This document shows positions 35,409-43,129 of a stretch of 64,000 nt of DNA, in pieces. Location: assembly GCA_900104855.1 (NCBI GenBank), contig FNSS01000001.1, forward strand, positions 3,286,001 to 3,350,000, in the 5' to 3' direction. How positions within the stretch are numbered: the first letter of the stretch is position 1; each line of letters begins with the position of its first letter. The DNA comes from Rhizobiales bacterium GAS188 (GTDB lineage Bacteria > Pseudomonadota > Alphaproteobacteria > Rhizobiales > Beijerinckiaceae). A program made the translations under genes and the position numbers. A model generated the notes under the pieces. That model did not search any database, was not told the origin of the DNA, and worked only from the letters and a program-made list of their open reading frames with translations.

Positions 35409-35759
35409 TCAGGGCAGCCAGTCCAGTCCCAAAGACGCCGCGATTGCGTATTGGACCCCAGCAGGGTTGGTCAGAACCTCGTTGTTCCAAAACCTGAGCA
35501 CCTTGGACCCCCGAGCTTTGAACCAATCGTCTCGCCGTTGATCGGATCGGCTTTCCGCATGCTGGCCCCCATCGATTTCGATCACCAGCTTGCGTTCCAT
35601 ACAGACGAAGTCGACGATGAAGCGACCAAGATTTTCTTGGCGGCGAAACTTGAACTTTCCAAGTCGACGATCACGCAGCAGCGACCACATCCGCCGTTCG
35701 GCGTCGGTCGGCTCGCGCCGCATCTGCTTTGCTCTATCCAGAAAGAGGTTGTCCCTCAT
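35409..35759 (-). CDS. DUF559 endonuclease-like protein
   Basis: A 116-residue protein of the DUF559 family, related to the very-short-patch-repair endonuclease fold. The nuclease core is visible: an early Arg-rich segment TDAERRMWSLLRDRRLGKFKFRRQ, then FIVDFVCMERKLVIEIDGGQH, containing the Asp and the Glu-X-(Asp) of a PD-(D/E)XK-like site, then SKVLRFWNNEVL. Target is unknown. The gene is bracketed by inverted copies of repeat family B2, so it may have travelled or been captured together with them. The ATG at 35759 gives the usual family N-terminus; longer starts would run into the repeat. Confidence 0.87.
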   Translation of the reverse strand: MRDNLFLDRAKQMRREPTDAERRMWSLLRDRRLGKFKFRRQENLGRFIVDFVCMERKLVIEIDGGQHAESRSDQRRDDWFKARGSKVLRFWNNEVLTNPAGVQYAIAASLGLDWLP

Positions 35760-35813
35760 TGACGCCAGCCGCCCCCCAAGATCCATCCGGCCGCTTCTGA
35801 CGAGGGTGGCGCT

Positions 35814-35876
35814 GCCCCCCTCACCCGGAGCCTTCGCTTCGCTCGGCTCCGACCTCTCCCACAAGGGGAGAGGTGA
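35814..35876. repeat. Palindromic repeat, family B2, inverted copy
   Basis: CCCCCCTCACCCGGAGCC to CTCTCCCACAAGGGGAGAGG. Inverted relative to 35322-35386 across the DUF559 gene. Confidence 0.8.
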
Positions 35877-35887
35877 ACTGCCGGCCC

Positions 35888-38398
35888 CTACCCTCGCAGC
35901 CGCGCATTCGCCGGATCGAAGGGCGATTCGCCGATGACGGTCGCGATATGCGGCTTGCCGAGGATCGTCACTTCGAGCTCGTTGCCGGTCTCGCCGAGAT
36001 CCGGCCGCACCATGGCGAGCGCCAGCGACTTGCCGATCCGCCAGCCATAGCCGCCCGAGGTGCAGCGTCCGACGAGCTCGCCCTTATGGTGGATGGGCTC
36101 CGATCCGCGCGCATCGCAGTCGCCGACGCCATGCAGCTCGAGCGTGACGAAGCGATTGGCAAAACCCTTCTGCTGCCAGCGGACCAGGGCGTCGCGGCCG
36201 ATGAACTCGCCCTTGTTCGGATGCACGAAGCGCTCGAGCCCGGATTCGAGCGCCGCATATTCGATCGACAGCTCGCGGCCGACGAGGCGATAGGATTTCT
36301 CGATCGCCATCGAGAGCATGGCGCGGATGCCGAAGGGCTTGATGCCGAATTCCCGTCCCGCCTCCATCAACAGGTCGAACAGGGCGTTCTGGCTGGCGAT
36401 CGGATGGTGCAGCTCGAAGCCGAGCTCGCCGACGAAATTGACGCGCAGCGCCTCGAGCTCGATCGGGCCGACCGAGATCGCCTTGCCGGAGAGCCAGGGG
36501 AAGGCGGCGTTGGAGAGATCGGTGTCGGTGAGCTTGCCCAACGTCTCGCGCGAGCGGGGCCCGGCGAGCACCAGCACCCCATAGGCCTGCGTCACGCCGT
36601 GCAGGCTGACGCTGCCGTCCTGCGGCAAGAGCTTGCGCAGCACGTCATGGTCATGGCGCTCGAGCGCGCCGGCCGAGACGAGATAGAACTCGCCAGGCCT
36701 TCTCTCGAAGACCGTGAACTCGGCGCGCACCCCGCCATTTTGCGACAGGAGATGGCAGAGAGCGATGCGCCCGCGCGTCTTGGGGATGCGGTTGGCGAAG
36801 ATCGATTCCAGCCAGTCGCGCGCGCCCGGCCCTGCGACGATCGCCTTGGCGAAGGGGGTCATGTCCTGCAGGCCGACGCCGTTCGTGACATTGGCGATCT
36901 CGTTGCCGACATGCTCGAAATAATTGGAGCGGCGGAAGGACCAGATCTCCTTGACCTTGCCGTTAGCGTCCGGGCGCGGATGGTTCTCGTTGGTCAGCAC
37001 ATCGGGCTTTTCGATCGAGGCGACATCGATGCCGTAGCCCTCAGGCGCGAACCAGTTCGGCCGCTCCCAGCCATAGACCGAGCCGAACACGGCGCCGAGC
37101 GCCGACATCCGATCATAACAGGGCGCCGTCTTCAACGGCCGGGCCGCCTGGCGCTCCTCGTCCGGATAATGCGGCGTGAAGACATTGGCATAGGCTTCCT
37201 CGGTCTTGCTCTTCAGATAGCCGCGCCCCGCATAGGGGCCGAAGCGGCGCGGATCGACGCCCATCATGTCGATCGAAGGCTCGCCCTCGACGATCCATTC
37301 GGCGATCTGCCAGCCCGCCCCGCCGGCCGCCGTGACGCCGAAGGAATGGCCCTCGTTCAGCCAGAAATTCGGCAGGTCCCAGGCGGGCCCGACGATGGGC
37401 GAGCCGTCCGGCGTATAGGCGATGGCGCCGTTATACACCTTCTTGATGCCGACCTCGCCGAAGGCCGGCACACGCGCGATCGCCGTCTCGATATGCGGCG
37501 CCAGCCGATCGAGATCTTCCTGGAACAGCTCATATTCGGATTGCGGCGAGGGGCCGTCCACATAGCAGCAGGGCGCCCCCTTCTCGTAAGGGCCGAGCAG
37601 CAGGCCGCCATTCTCCTCGCGCATATACCAGGATGAATCCGCCTCGCGCAGCACACCCATCTCCGGCAGGCCATGGCGCTGCCGCTCGACGATCGCCGGA
37701 TGCGGCTCGGTCACGATATATTGGTGCTCGACCGGGATCACCGGCACGTCGAGCCCGACCATGGCGCCGGTGCGGCGCGCGAAATTACCGGTGCAGGAGA
37801 CGACATGCTCGGCTGCGATATCGCCCCTGTCGGTCTTCACCAGCCAGCCGCCATGCGGTTGGCGCTCGATCGCCGTGACGACAGTATTGCGGTTGATCTC
37901 GGCGCCCCGGGCGCGCGCGCCTCTCGCCAGCGCCTGGGTGAGATCGGCCGGCTGGATATAGCCGTCGGCCGGATGCTGGATGGCGCCGAGCAGGCCTTCC
38001 GTCTCGCAGAGCGGCCAGATCTCCTTCACTTGCGCCGGCGTCAGCACCTTGACGTCGATGCCGATCGTTTCGGCGACGCCCCTATAGTACAGGAACTCAT
38101 CCATGCGGTCGCGGCTGCGGGCGAGACGGATATTCGAGACCTGGCGGAAGCCGACATTCTGGCCGGTCTCGGCCTCGAGCTCGCGATAGAGCGCCACCGA
38201 ATATTTGTGGATCTGGCCGACCGAGTAGCTCATGTTGAAGAGCGGCAAGAGGCCCGCCGCGTGCCAGGTCGAGCCCGAAGTCAGCTCCTTGCGCTCGAGG
38301 AGGACGACATCCGCCCAGCCCTTTCGGGCGAGATGATAGAGCGTCGAGACGCCGACCACTCCGCCGCCGATCACCACAACGCGCGCCTGTGACTTCAT
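35888..38398 (-). CDS. FAD-dependent dehydrogenase fused to GcvT domain (dimethylglycine/sarcosine dehydrogenase-like)
   Basis: Oxidatively demethylates an N-methylated amino acid and passes the one-carbon unit to tetrahydrofolate. The 836-residue length is typical. Residues 1-390 are a DAO-type FAD domain (VVVIGGGVVGVSTLYHLARKG and GSTWHAAGLLPLFNMS, the His being a usual flavin-linkage or near-flavin position). A FAO linker domain follows (residues about 390-445, PHYPDEERQAARPLKTAPCYDRM). The rest is GcvT-like folate-binding sequence (EIWSFRRSNYFEHVGNE, VNFVGELGFELHHP, EFIGRDALVRWQQKG). Whether the substrate is dimethylglycine, sarcosine or a related methylamine cannot be told. An MttB-family gene lies 3 kb away. 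Confidence 0.92.
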   Translation of the reverse strand: MKSQARVVVIGGGVVGVSTLYHLARKGWADVVLLERKELTSGSTWHAAGLLPLFNMSYSVGQIHKYSVALYRELEAETGQNVGFRQVSNIRLARSRDRMDEFLYYRGVAETIGIDVKVLTPAQVKEIWPLCETEGLLGAIQHPADGYIQPADLTQALARGARARGAEINRNTVVTAIERQPHGGWLVKTDRGDIAAEHVVSCTGNFARRTGAMVGLDVPVIPVEHQYIVTEPHPAIVERQRHGLPEMGVLREADSSWYMREENGGLLLGPYEKGAPCCYVDGPSPQSEYELFQEDLDRLAPHIETAIARVPAFGEVGIKKVYNGAIAYTPDGSPIVGPAWDLPNFWLNEGHSFGVTAAGGAGWQIAEWIVEGEPSIDMMGVDPRRFGPYAGRGYLKSKTEEAYANVFTPHYPDEERQAARPLKTAPCYDRMSALGAVFGSVYGWERPNWFAPEGYGIDVASIEKPDVLTNENHPRPDANGKVKEIWSFRRSNYFEHVGNEIANVTNGVGLQDMTPFAKAIVAGPGARDWLESIFANRIPKTRGRIALCHLLSQNGGVRAEFTVFERRPGEFYLVSAGALERHDHDVLRKLLPQDGSVSLHGVTQAYGVLVLAGPRSRETLGKLTDTDLSNAAFPWLSGKAISVGPIELEALRVNFVGELGFELHHPIASQNALFDLLMEAGREFGIKPFGIRAMLSMAIEKSYRLVGRELSIEYAALESGLERFVHPNKGEFIGRDALVRWQQKGFANRFVTLELHGVGDCDARGSEPIHHKGELVGRCTSGGYGWRIGKSLALAMVRPDLGETGNELEVTILGKPHIATVIGESPFDPANARLRG

Positions 38399-38716
38399 GC
38401 AAAGCTCCGCTCACCGCGCTCATGCGGCCTGCTCCCTCCGCGGAAGAGTCGGGAATGGCGGGGCCGTGTCAAGGGCTTGAGTTGGGGGCGGCGCTCTTCA
38501 CCTCGCCCCGCTTGCGGGGAGAGGTCGATCCGAGCCGCAAGGCGAGGAGCGGGTGAGGGGCTGGGTGATTATGATCGGCGCTGGCTCGAAATCACCAAGT
38601 TCTTGCTAATCACCTGGCCCCTCACCCCCCCGTGAAGGACGGGGAGAGGGAGCCGCGCTGGCGCGAGGCCGACCGGGCATGCGCATGTCGTAAGCGAAGG
38701 GGGAGAAGGCACGCCC
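38399..38716. other. Intergenic stretch filled with B2-type repeats
   Basis: No gene seen. A forward B2 palindrome occupies 38497-38560 and a shorter inverted one 38618-38652, separated by about 57 bp. The first 60 bp lie upstream of the FAD/GcvT gene and presumably hold its promoter. Confidence 0.7.
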
Positions 38717-39130
38717 CTAATAATTCGCCCAGAGACCAGGCGTCGCGAGCTCCACCACATGCCCGTCGGGATCGTGCACATAAAGGCTGGTGCCGCCACG
38801 CTTCCAGCGCGTCTCGCTGATGATCGCGACGCCGTGTTGCGCGAGGCGCCGGCGCCAGTCGCTGAGGCTGTCGGCCGGAATGCCGAGCGCGAAATGCAGC
38901 CTTCCCGTGCCGTCATGGCCGGGGATCACGCCCTCATCCGTCGCCACATCCTCCAAGGTCGCACCCTCCTGGAACACTAGGAGGACGCTGCGATTGCCGG
39001 TATCGAAGGCGACGAGGCGCGGCGTTTCCAGCAAAGGGCTCAAGCCGAACACGCTGCGGTAGAAGCCGGCCGTCACGGCGAGGTCCTTGGCGTAGAGCGA
39101 GGTTTCGAGGATATGGGTGATCTCAGGCAT
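38717..39130 (-). CDS. VOC (glyoxalase/dioxygenase) superfamily protein
   Basis: A 137-residue single-module VOC protein. It has paired beta-alpha-beta-beta-beta units: ITHILETSLYAKDLAVTAGFYRSVFGLSPL at the start and LHFALGIPADSLSDWRRRLAQHGVAI in the second unit. Possible metal ligands are His in THILET, His in LHFALG and Glu in HVVELATPGLW. The superfamily includes lactoylglutathione lyase, fosfomycin-resistance proteins and extradiol dioxygenases, so no reaction can be assigned. It stands alone between repeats and the serine hydrolase. Confidence 0.87.
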   Translation of the reverse strand: MPEITHILETSLYAKDLAVTAGFYRSVFGLSPLLETPRLVAFDTGNRSVLLVFQEGATLEDVATDEGVIPGHDGTGRLHFALGIPADSLSDWRRRLAQHGVAIISETRWKRGGTSLYVHDPDGHVVELATPGLWANY

Positions 39131-39303
39131 GAGCGGAACCTATCGCCGCCGCCGGGCAAGGGAAAGCTGGCCCCAAGTTCAGGCCCAAAGTCCAGTTATG
39201 TCGCGGATGGCCAAACGCTCGTCGCCGCCCCGGTCATGACTGGACTCGCATCCCTGGCCCGGTCGAGACTATGAACCACCCTTCCAGAACCGGGAGAGAG
39301 CCG

Positions 39304-40566
39304 ATGCACCGACGCGCCATGATGACCACATTGGCAGGAGCGACCGTGCTGGCGGCCTCGATGCGGGGCACGCTCGCGCAAACCCCGCCCGCCCAAGTCC
39401 CGCCCGCCCAAGTCCCGTCCGCCCAAGTTCCGCCGGCGCAAGCCCCGTCCGCCGAACGCGCCGGGCTCGAGACAATGTTGCAGCCCTATCTCGGCAATTT
39501 CGGCCTGCCGGCGCTCGCGGCGGCGGTCGTCAAGGCGGGCGTGACTGTCGCTGCCGGCGCCGTCGGAACGCGCCGTATCGGCTTCGATTTGCCGGTCACC
39601 ATCGAGGACCGCTTTCATATCGGCTCCGACACCAAGGGGATGACGGCGCTCCTCGCCGCGATCTATATCGAGGCCGGCAAGCTGCGCTTCGACTCGAGGC
39701 TCGGGGAGGTGTTCCCCGAGCTCGCGCGGCGCATGCATCCGGTGCTGCGCGGCGTCACGCTCGAGCAGCTCCTGTCCCATACGAGCGGCGTGCCCAGCGA
39801 CAATGATGCGATTGTGCACCTGATCGAGCGATCCTTCACCCTGCAGGACCGCAACCTCGACGAGCTGCGGCTCTGGATGCTGACGCAATGGTCCGGCAAG
39901 GCGCCCACAACGAAGCCGGGCACGACATTCGCCTATTCCAATCTCGGCTTCACTTTCGCCGCGGCGATGATCGAGCGGGTCGGCGGCCGCACCTGGGAGG
40001 AGCTGATCGCGCCACTGATCTTCGATTCCCTGGAGTTGCGCAGCGCAGGCTTCGGGCCGCAAGCGAGCCTGGGGAGGATCGACGCGCCGCTCGGGCACCA
40101 GCCGCTTCCCGACGGCACGCTCAAGCCGATGCTGGCCGGGCCGAATGGCGATGTGCCGGCGATCTATGGGCCGGCCGGCGATGTGCATCTCTCGGTGCTC
40201 GATTTCGCCCGCTGGGCCGGATGGAATGCCGGCGAAGGACGGCGTGGTCCGGCGCTCGTCAGCCCGCAGACGCTGCGCAAGCTGCATACCCCGGTGATCG
40301 AGATGGCGCCGCGCCCCGATGCCGCGACGGGCACGCCCGCGGGCGGCCGCTACGGCCTCGGCTGGGGCGTCGTCAACCTGGCCTTCTCGCCCGAGCCCTT
40401 CGTCTTCCATGGCGGCTCGAACGGCATGAACCTCGCTTATGTGATGCTGCAGCCCGAGCGCGATTTCGCGCTCGTGATGCTCACCAATGTCGGCGGGCAG
40501 AAGGCCGACGACGCGTTGAAGGCGCTGTCGAAGGAGCTCTATGAACGTTACGGGGCGACGCCTTGA
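39304..40566 (+). CDS. Exported serine hydrolase, class C beta-lactamase fold
   Basis: A 420-residue exported hydrolase of the beta-lactamase/transpeptidase-like family. The N-terminus HRRAMMTTLAGATVLAASM resembles a twin-arginine or Sec signal, cleaved near GTLAQ. A repeat of AQVPP follows (four copies). The active site has GSDTKGMTALLAA (Ser-X-X-Lys), FAYSNLGF (Tyr-X-Asn) and FVFHGGSNGMN as the third motif (HGG for KTG). Such enzymes include esterases, D-amino acid peptidases and penicillin-binding-like proteins; resistance to beta-lactams is not implied. Start ATG 39304 follows GGGAGAGAG. Confidence 0.9.
   Translation: MHRRAMMTTLAGATVLAASMRGTLAQTPPAQVPPAQVPSAQVPPAQAPSAERAGLETMLQPYLGNFGLPALAAAVVKAGVTVAAGAVGTRRIGFDLPVTIEDRFHIGSDTKGMTALLAAIYIEAGKLRFDSRLGEVFPELARRMHPVLRGVTLEQLLSHTSGVPSDNDAIVHLIERSFTLQDRNLDELRLWMLTQWSGKAPTTKPGTTFAYSNLGFTFAAAMIERVGGRTWEELIAPLIFDSLELRSAGFGPQASLGRIDAPLGHQPLPDGTLKPMLAGPNGDVPAIYGPAGDVHLSVLDFARWAGWNAGEGRRGPALVSPQTLRKLHTPVIEMAPRPDAATGTPAGGRYGLGWGVVNLAFSPEPFVFHGGSNGMNLAYVMLQPERDFALVMLTNVGGQKADDALKALSKELYERYGATP
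39389..39450. repeat. 15-bp in-frame tandem repeat
   Basis: Four copies of GCCCAAGTCCCGCCC, with increasing divergence to the right, encode the AQVPP repeats between signal peptide and catalytic domain of the serine hydrolase. Confidence 0.85.
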
Positions 40567-40614
40567 GCCCATAGGCCGCCGGAGCACGCGCACTCGGCCT
40601 CGAGGCGCAGCCCC

Positions 40615-41223
40615 TCAGGCCTTTCGTTGCAAGGTGAAGGTGAAATTCGCGCCACCCCCGCGCTTGCGGGCGAGCTCGATCCACAACAGGGCGAGGCGCT
40701 CGAGCAGCCGCGCCGCGCGCAGCTTGCCGGCGTCGACCGCCTCGAAGCCGGCATCGGCGACGAGACTGAGCACCATGGGCTTTGCGGCCTCGTGATCGCC
40801 GGCGACGAACATCAGGGGGCGAGACGCATAAGCGCTTGCATCCGCCATGTTCTCGAAGCCGGTCTGGTTGAAGGCTTTGAAGACATGTGCGTGCGGCGCC
40901 GCGGCCGCGATCCGCTCCGCGCCTGAGGTGTCGAAGCCCAGGGTGAGGCCGAGCCCGCCGTCGCGCATGCCGAGCGGATTGGTCGCGTCGATCAGCACCT
41001 TGCCGGCAAGGCCCCCGGCCGCGGCAATCGCCTCGTCGACCGCGTCGAACGGGATGGCGAGGATCGTGGCATCGGCCGCTGCCACCGCATCGGCGATGCC
41101 CGCCTCGCCAGCTTTCCCGGGATCCGGCTTGCGCGAACCGAACCTCACCTCATGCCCGGCCCGGCCGAGCGCTTGCGCCAAGGCGCCGCCGACCCGTCCG
41201 GAGCCGATGATCGCGACCTGCAT
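40615..41223 (-). CDS. NADP-dependent oxidoreductase, F420-reductase-like
   Basis: A 202-residue Rossmann-fold protein of the F420_oxidored (NADPH-dependent reductase) family. The cofactor motif is MQVAIIGSGRVGGALAQALGRAGHEV followed by FGSRKP, the basic Ser-Arg-Lys favouring NADP. Later motifs are ATILAIPFDAVDEA, KVLIDATNPL and VFKAFNQTGFENM. Despite the family name, most bacterial members without F420 are ferric or flavin reductases or dehydrogenases; the substrate is unknown. Convergent with the serine hydrolase. Confidence 0.87.
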   Translation of the reverse strand: MQVAIIGSGRVGGALAQALGRAGHEVRFGSRKPDPGKAGEAGIADAVAAADATILAIPFDAVDEAIAAAGGLAGKVLIDATNPLGMRDGGLGLTLGFDTSGAERIAAAAPHAHVFKAFNQTGFENMADASAYASRPLMFVAGDHEAAKPMVLSLVADAGFEAVDAGKLRAARLLERLALLWIELARKRGGGANFTFTLQRKA

Positions 41224-41387
41224 GCCTAATTCCTTTCGCTGCGTTTCCGTGGAAGAACAGCCCGGCGATATGGATTATTCGCAGAGTGTGACACCGCCCC
41301 TTGGCTTATCGGCGCCCGTCACGCATGTCATAATGATGCAGGTGCCGCTGGATCGCGGCCCCAAACGCCTGGTGCGGAGGACCGACC

Positions 41388-42956
41388 ATGAACGACATCG
41401 CCGATGAGGGCGCGAGCGCAACTCCTCCGTCCCAGCCTGCCGGAAGGCGCGGCCGTGAGGCGCGGCGTGCGGCGCGCACCCAGCGGGCGGGCCTGTCGAT
41501 CCCCTATATCACGCGCGCCATCCCGGTGACCGAAGTGCTGAGCGAAGAGGGGCTCGCCCTCATCGAGCACAATGCCGAGACGCTGCTCGAGGAGATCGGC
41601 ATCGAGTTCCGCGACCATGCGCGCGCCCTCGAGCTCCTCAAGGGGGCGGGTTGCGACATCAAGGGCACGCGGGTGCGCTTCCCGCGCGGCCTGGCGCGGG
41701 CGCTCTGCGCAACCGTGCCGCAAGATTATGTGCAGCATGCCCGCAACCCCGAGCGCAACGTGCATATCGGCGGCAACTCCACCGTGTTCGCGCCGAATTA
41801 CGGCTCGCCCTTCGTGCGCGATCTCGATCATGGCCGTCGCTACGGCACGATCGAGGATTTCCGCAATTTCGTGAAGCTCGCCTATGCGACGCCCTTCATC
41901 CATCATTCGGGCGGCACGGTCTGCGAGCCTGTCGACCTGCCGGTGAACAAGCGCCATCTCGAGATGGTCTATGCGCATATGCGCCTCTCCGATAAGCCCT
42001 TCATGGGCTCGGTCACGCATCCGGAGCGCGCCAAGGACACGGTGACGATGTGCGAGATCCTGTTCGGCAAGGATTTCGTGCAGGAAAACACCGTCTGCAC
42101 CAGCCTGATCAACGCCAATTCCCCGCTCGTCTGGGACTCGGTCATGATCGGGGCGGCGGAGGTCTATGCGCAGAACAACCAGGCCTGCATCATCACGCCC
42201 TTCATCCTGTCGGGCGCCATGAGCCCGGTGACGGTCGCCGGCACCTTGACGCAGGTGCTCGCCGAAGTGCTGGCCGGCACCGCCTTCACCCAATTGGTAC
42301 GGCCCGGCGCCCCGGTGATCTTCGGCACCTTCGTGTCGACCTTGTCGATGCAATCGGGCGCACCGACCTTCGGCACGCCGGAGGCGACCTTGGCGATCTA
42401 TGGGGCGGCGCAACTCGCGCGTCGCATGAAGATGCCGTTCCGCACCGGCGGCTCGCTCTGCGCCTCGAAAGTGGTCGATGCCCAGGCCGCCTATGAGAGC
42501 GCCCAGACGCTGTTGCCCACCCTGCAGGCCGGCACCAATTTCGTGCTGCATGCGGCGGGCTGGATGGAAGGCGGGCTGACGGCGTCCTATGAGAAGTTCA
42601 TGCTCGATTTCGATCAGCTCGGAGCCATGCATGTGCTGGCGAAGGGCATCGATCTTTCGGAGAACGGCCAGGCCTTCGAAGCCTTTCGCGAGGTGACGCC
42701 CGGCACCCATTTCCTCGGCTGCGCCCATACGCAGGCGAATTTCGAGACGGCCTTCTATCGCTCCTCGCTCGCCGACAACAATTCGGTCGAGCAATGGGAA
42801 GCCGAAGGCGGGCTCGACGCGGCGCAGCGCGCCAACGCGGCCTGGAAGAAGGCGCTCGCCGCCTATGAGGCGCCGCCCATCGATCCCGGCATCGACGAAG
42901 CCTTACGAGAATTCATCGAGCGCAAGAAGGCCTCGCTGCCCGACGCTACGTATTGA
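41388..42956 (+). CDS. MttB-family methyltransferase without pyrrolysine
   Basis: A 522-residue member of the trimethylamine methyltransferase superfamily. Segments such as LSEEGLALIEHNAETLLEEIGIEF, GTIEDFRNFVKLAYATPFIHHSGG and GAMSPVTVAGTLTQVLAEVLAG are typical. The frame has no in-frame TAG, so it is a pyrrolysine-free member, like glycine betaine and proline betaine methyltransferases. Those use a corrinoid partner protein, but none is visible in this window. The N-terminal 30 residues are Arg/Ala-rich and variable. The FAD/GcvT gene at 35888 could act later in the same demethylation route; that link is inference. Confidence 0.9.
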   Translation: MNDIADEGASATPPSQPAGRRGREARRAARTQRAGLSIPYITRAIPVTEVLSEEGLALIEHNAETLLEEIGIEFRDHARALELLKGAGCDIKGTRVRFPRGLARALCATVPQDYVQHARNPERNVHIGGNSTVFAPNYGSPFVRDLDHGRRYGTIEDFRNFVKLAYATPFIHHSGGTVCEPVDLPVNKRHLEMVYAHMRLSDKPFMGSVTHPERAKDTVTMCEILFGKDFVQENTVCTSLINANSPLVWDSVMIGAAEVYAQNNQACIITPFILSGAMSPVTVAGTLTQVLAEVLAGTAFTQLVRPGAPVIFGTFVSTLSMQSGAPTFGTPEATLAIYGAAQLARRMKMPFRTGGSLCASKVVDAQAAYESAQTLLPTLQAGTNFVLHAAGWMEGGLTASYEKFMLDFDQLGAMHVLAKGIDLSENGQAFEAFREVTPGTHFLGCAHTQANFETAFYRSSLADNNSVEQWEAEGGLDAAQRANAAWKKALAAYEAPPIDPGIDEALREFIERKKASLPDATY

Positions 42957-42982
42957 GAGTTTGTCCGGAAAACCCCTCAACT

Positions 42983-43016
42983 CGTCATGGCCGGACTTGT
43001 TCCGGCCATCCACGCC
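42983..43016. repeat. Single REP-like palindrome, family A
   Basis: CGTCATGGCCGGACTTGTTC and onward to CCATCCACGCC. A singlet lacking the inverted partner seen at 32458-32588 and 57791-57921. It follows the stop of the MttB-family gene by 26 bp. Confidence 0.85.
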
Positions 43017-43129
43017 TTTCTCTATCTTGAGAAAAGTAGAGATCAGCGCGCACGATGTTGTGTGGAGTCAGGTCACAATTACAGAAGTAAAACCTCGCGG
43101 ATACGATACGACAGACCCCGAACGTCACC

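Noticed and set aside
39304-40566. Beta-lactam resistance gene
   Set aside because: It has the Ser-X-X-Lys and Tyr-X-Asn motifs but HGG instead of KTG, and the family is mostly esterases and peptidases; resistance cannot be claimed.
41388-42956. Pyrrolysine-containing trimethylamine methyltransferase
   Set aside because: The 522-codon frame is continuous with no in-frame TAG and ends at TGA.
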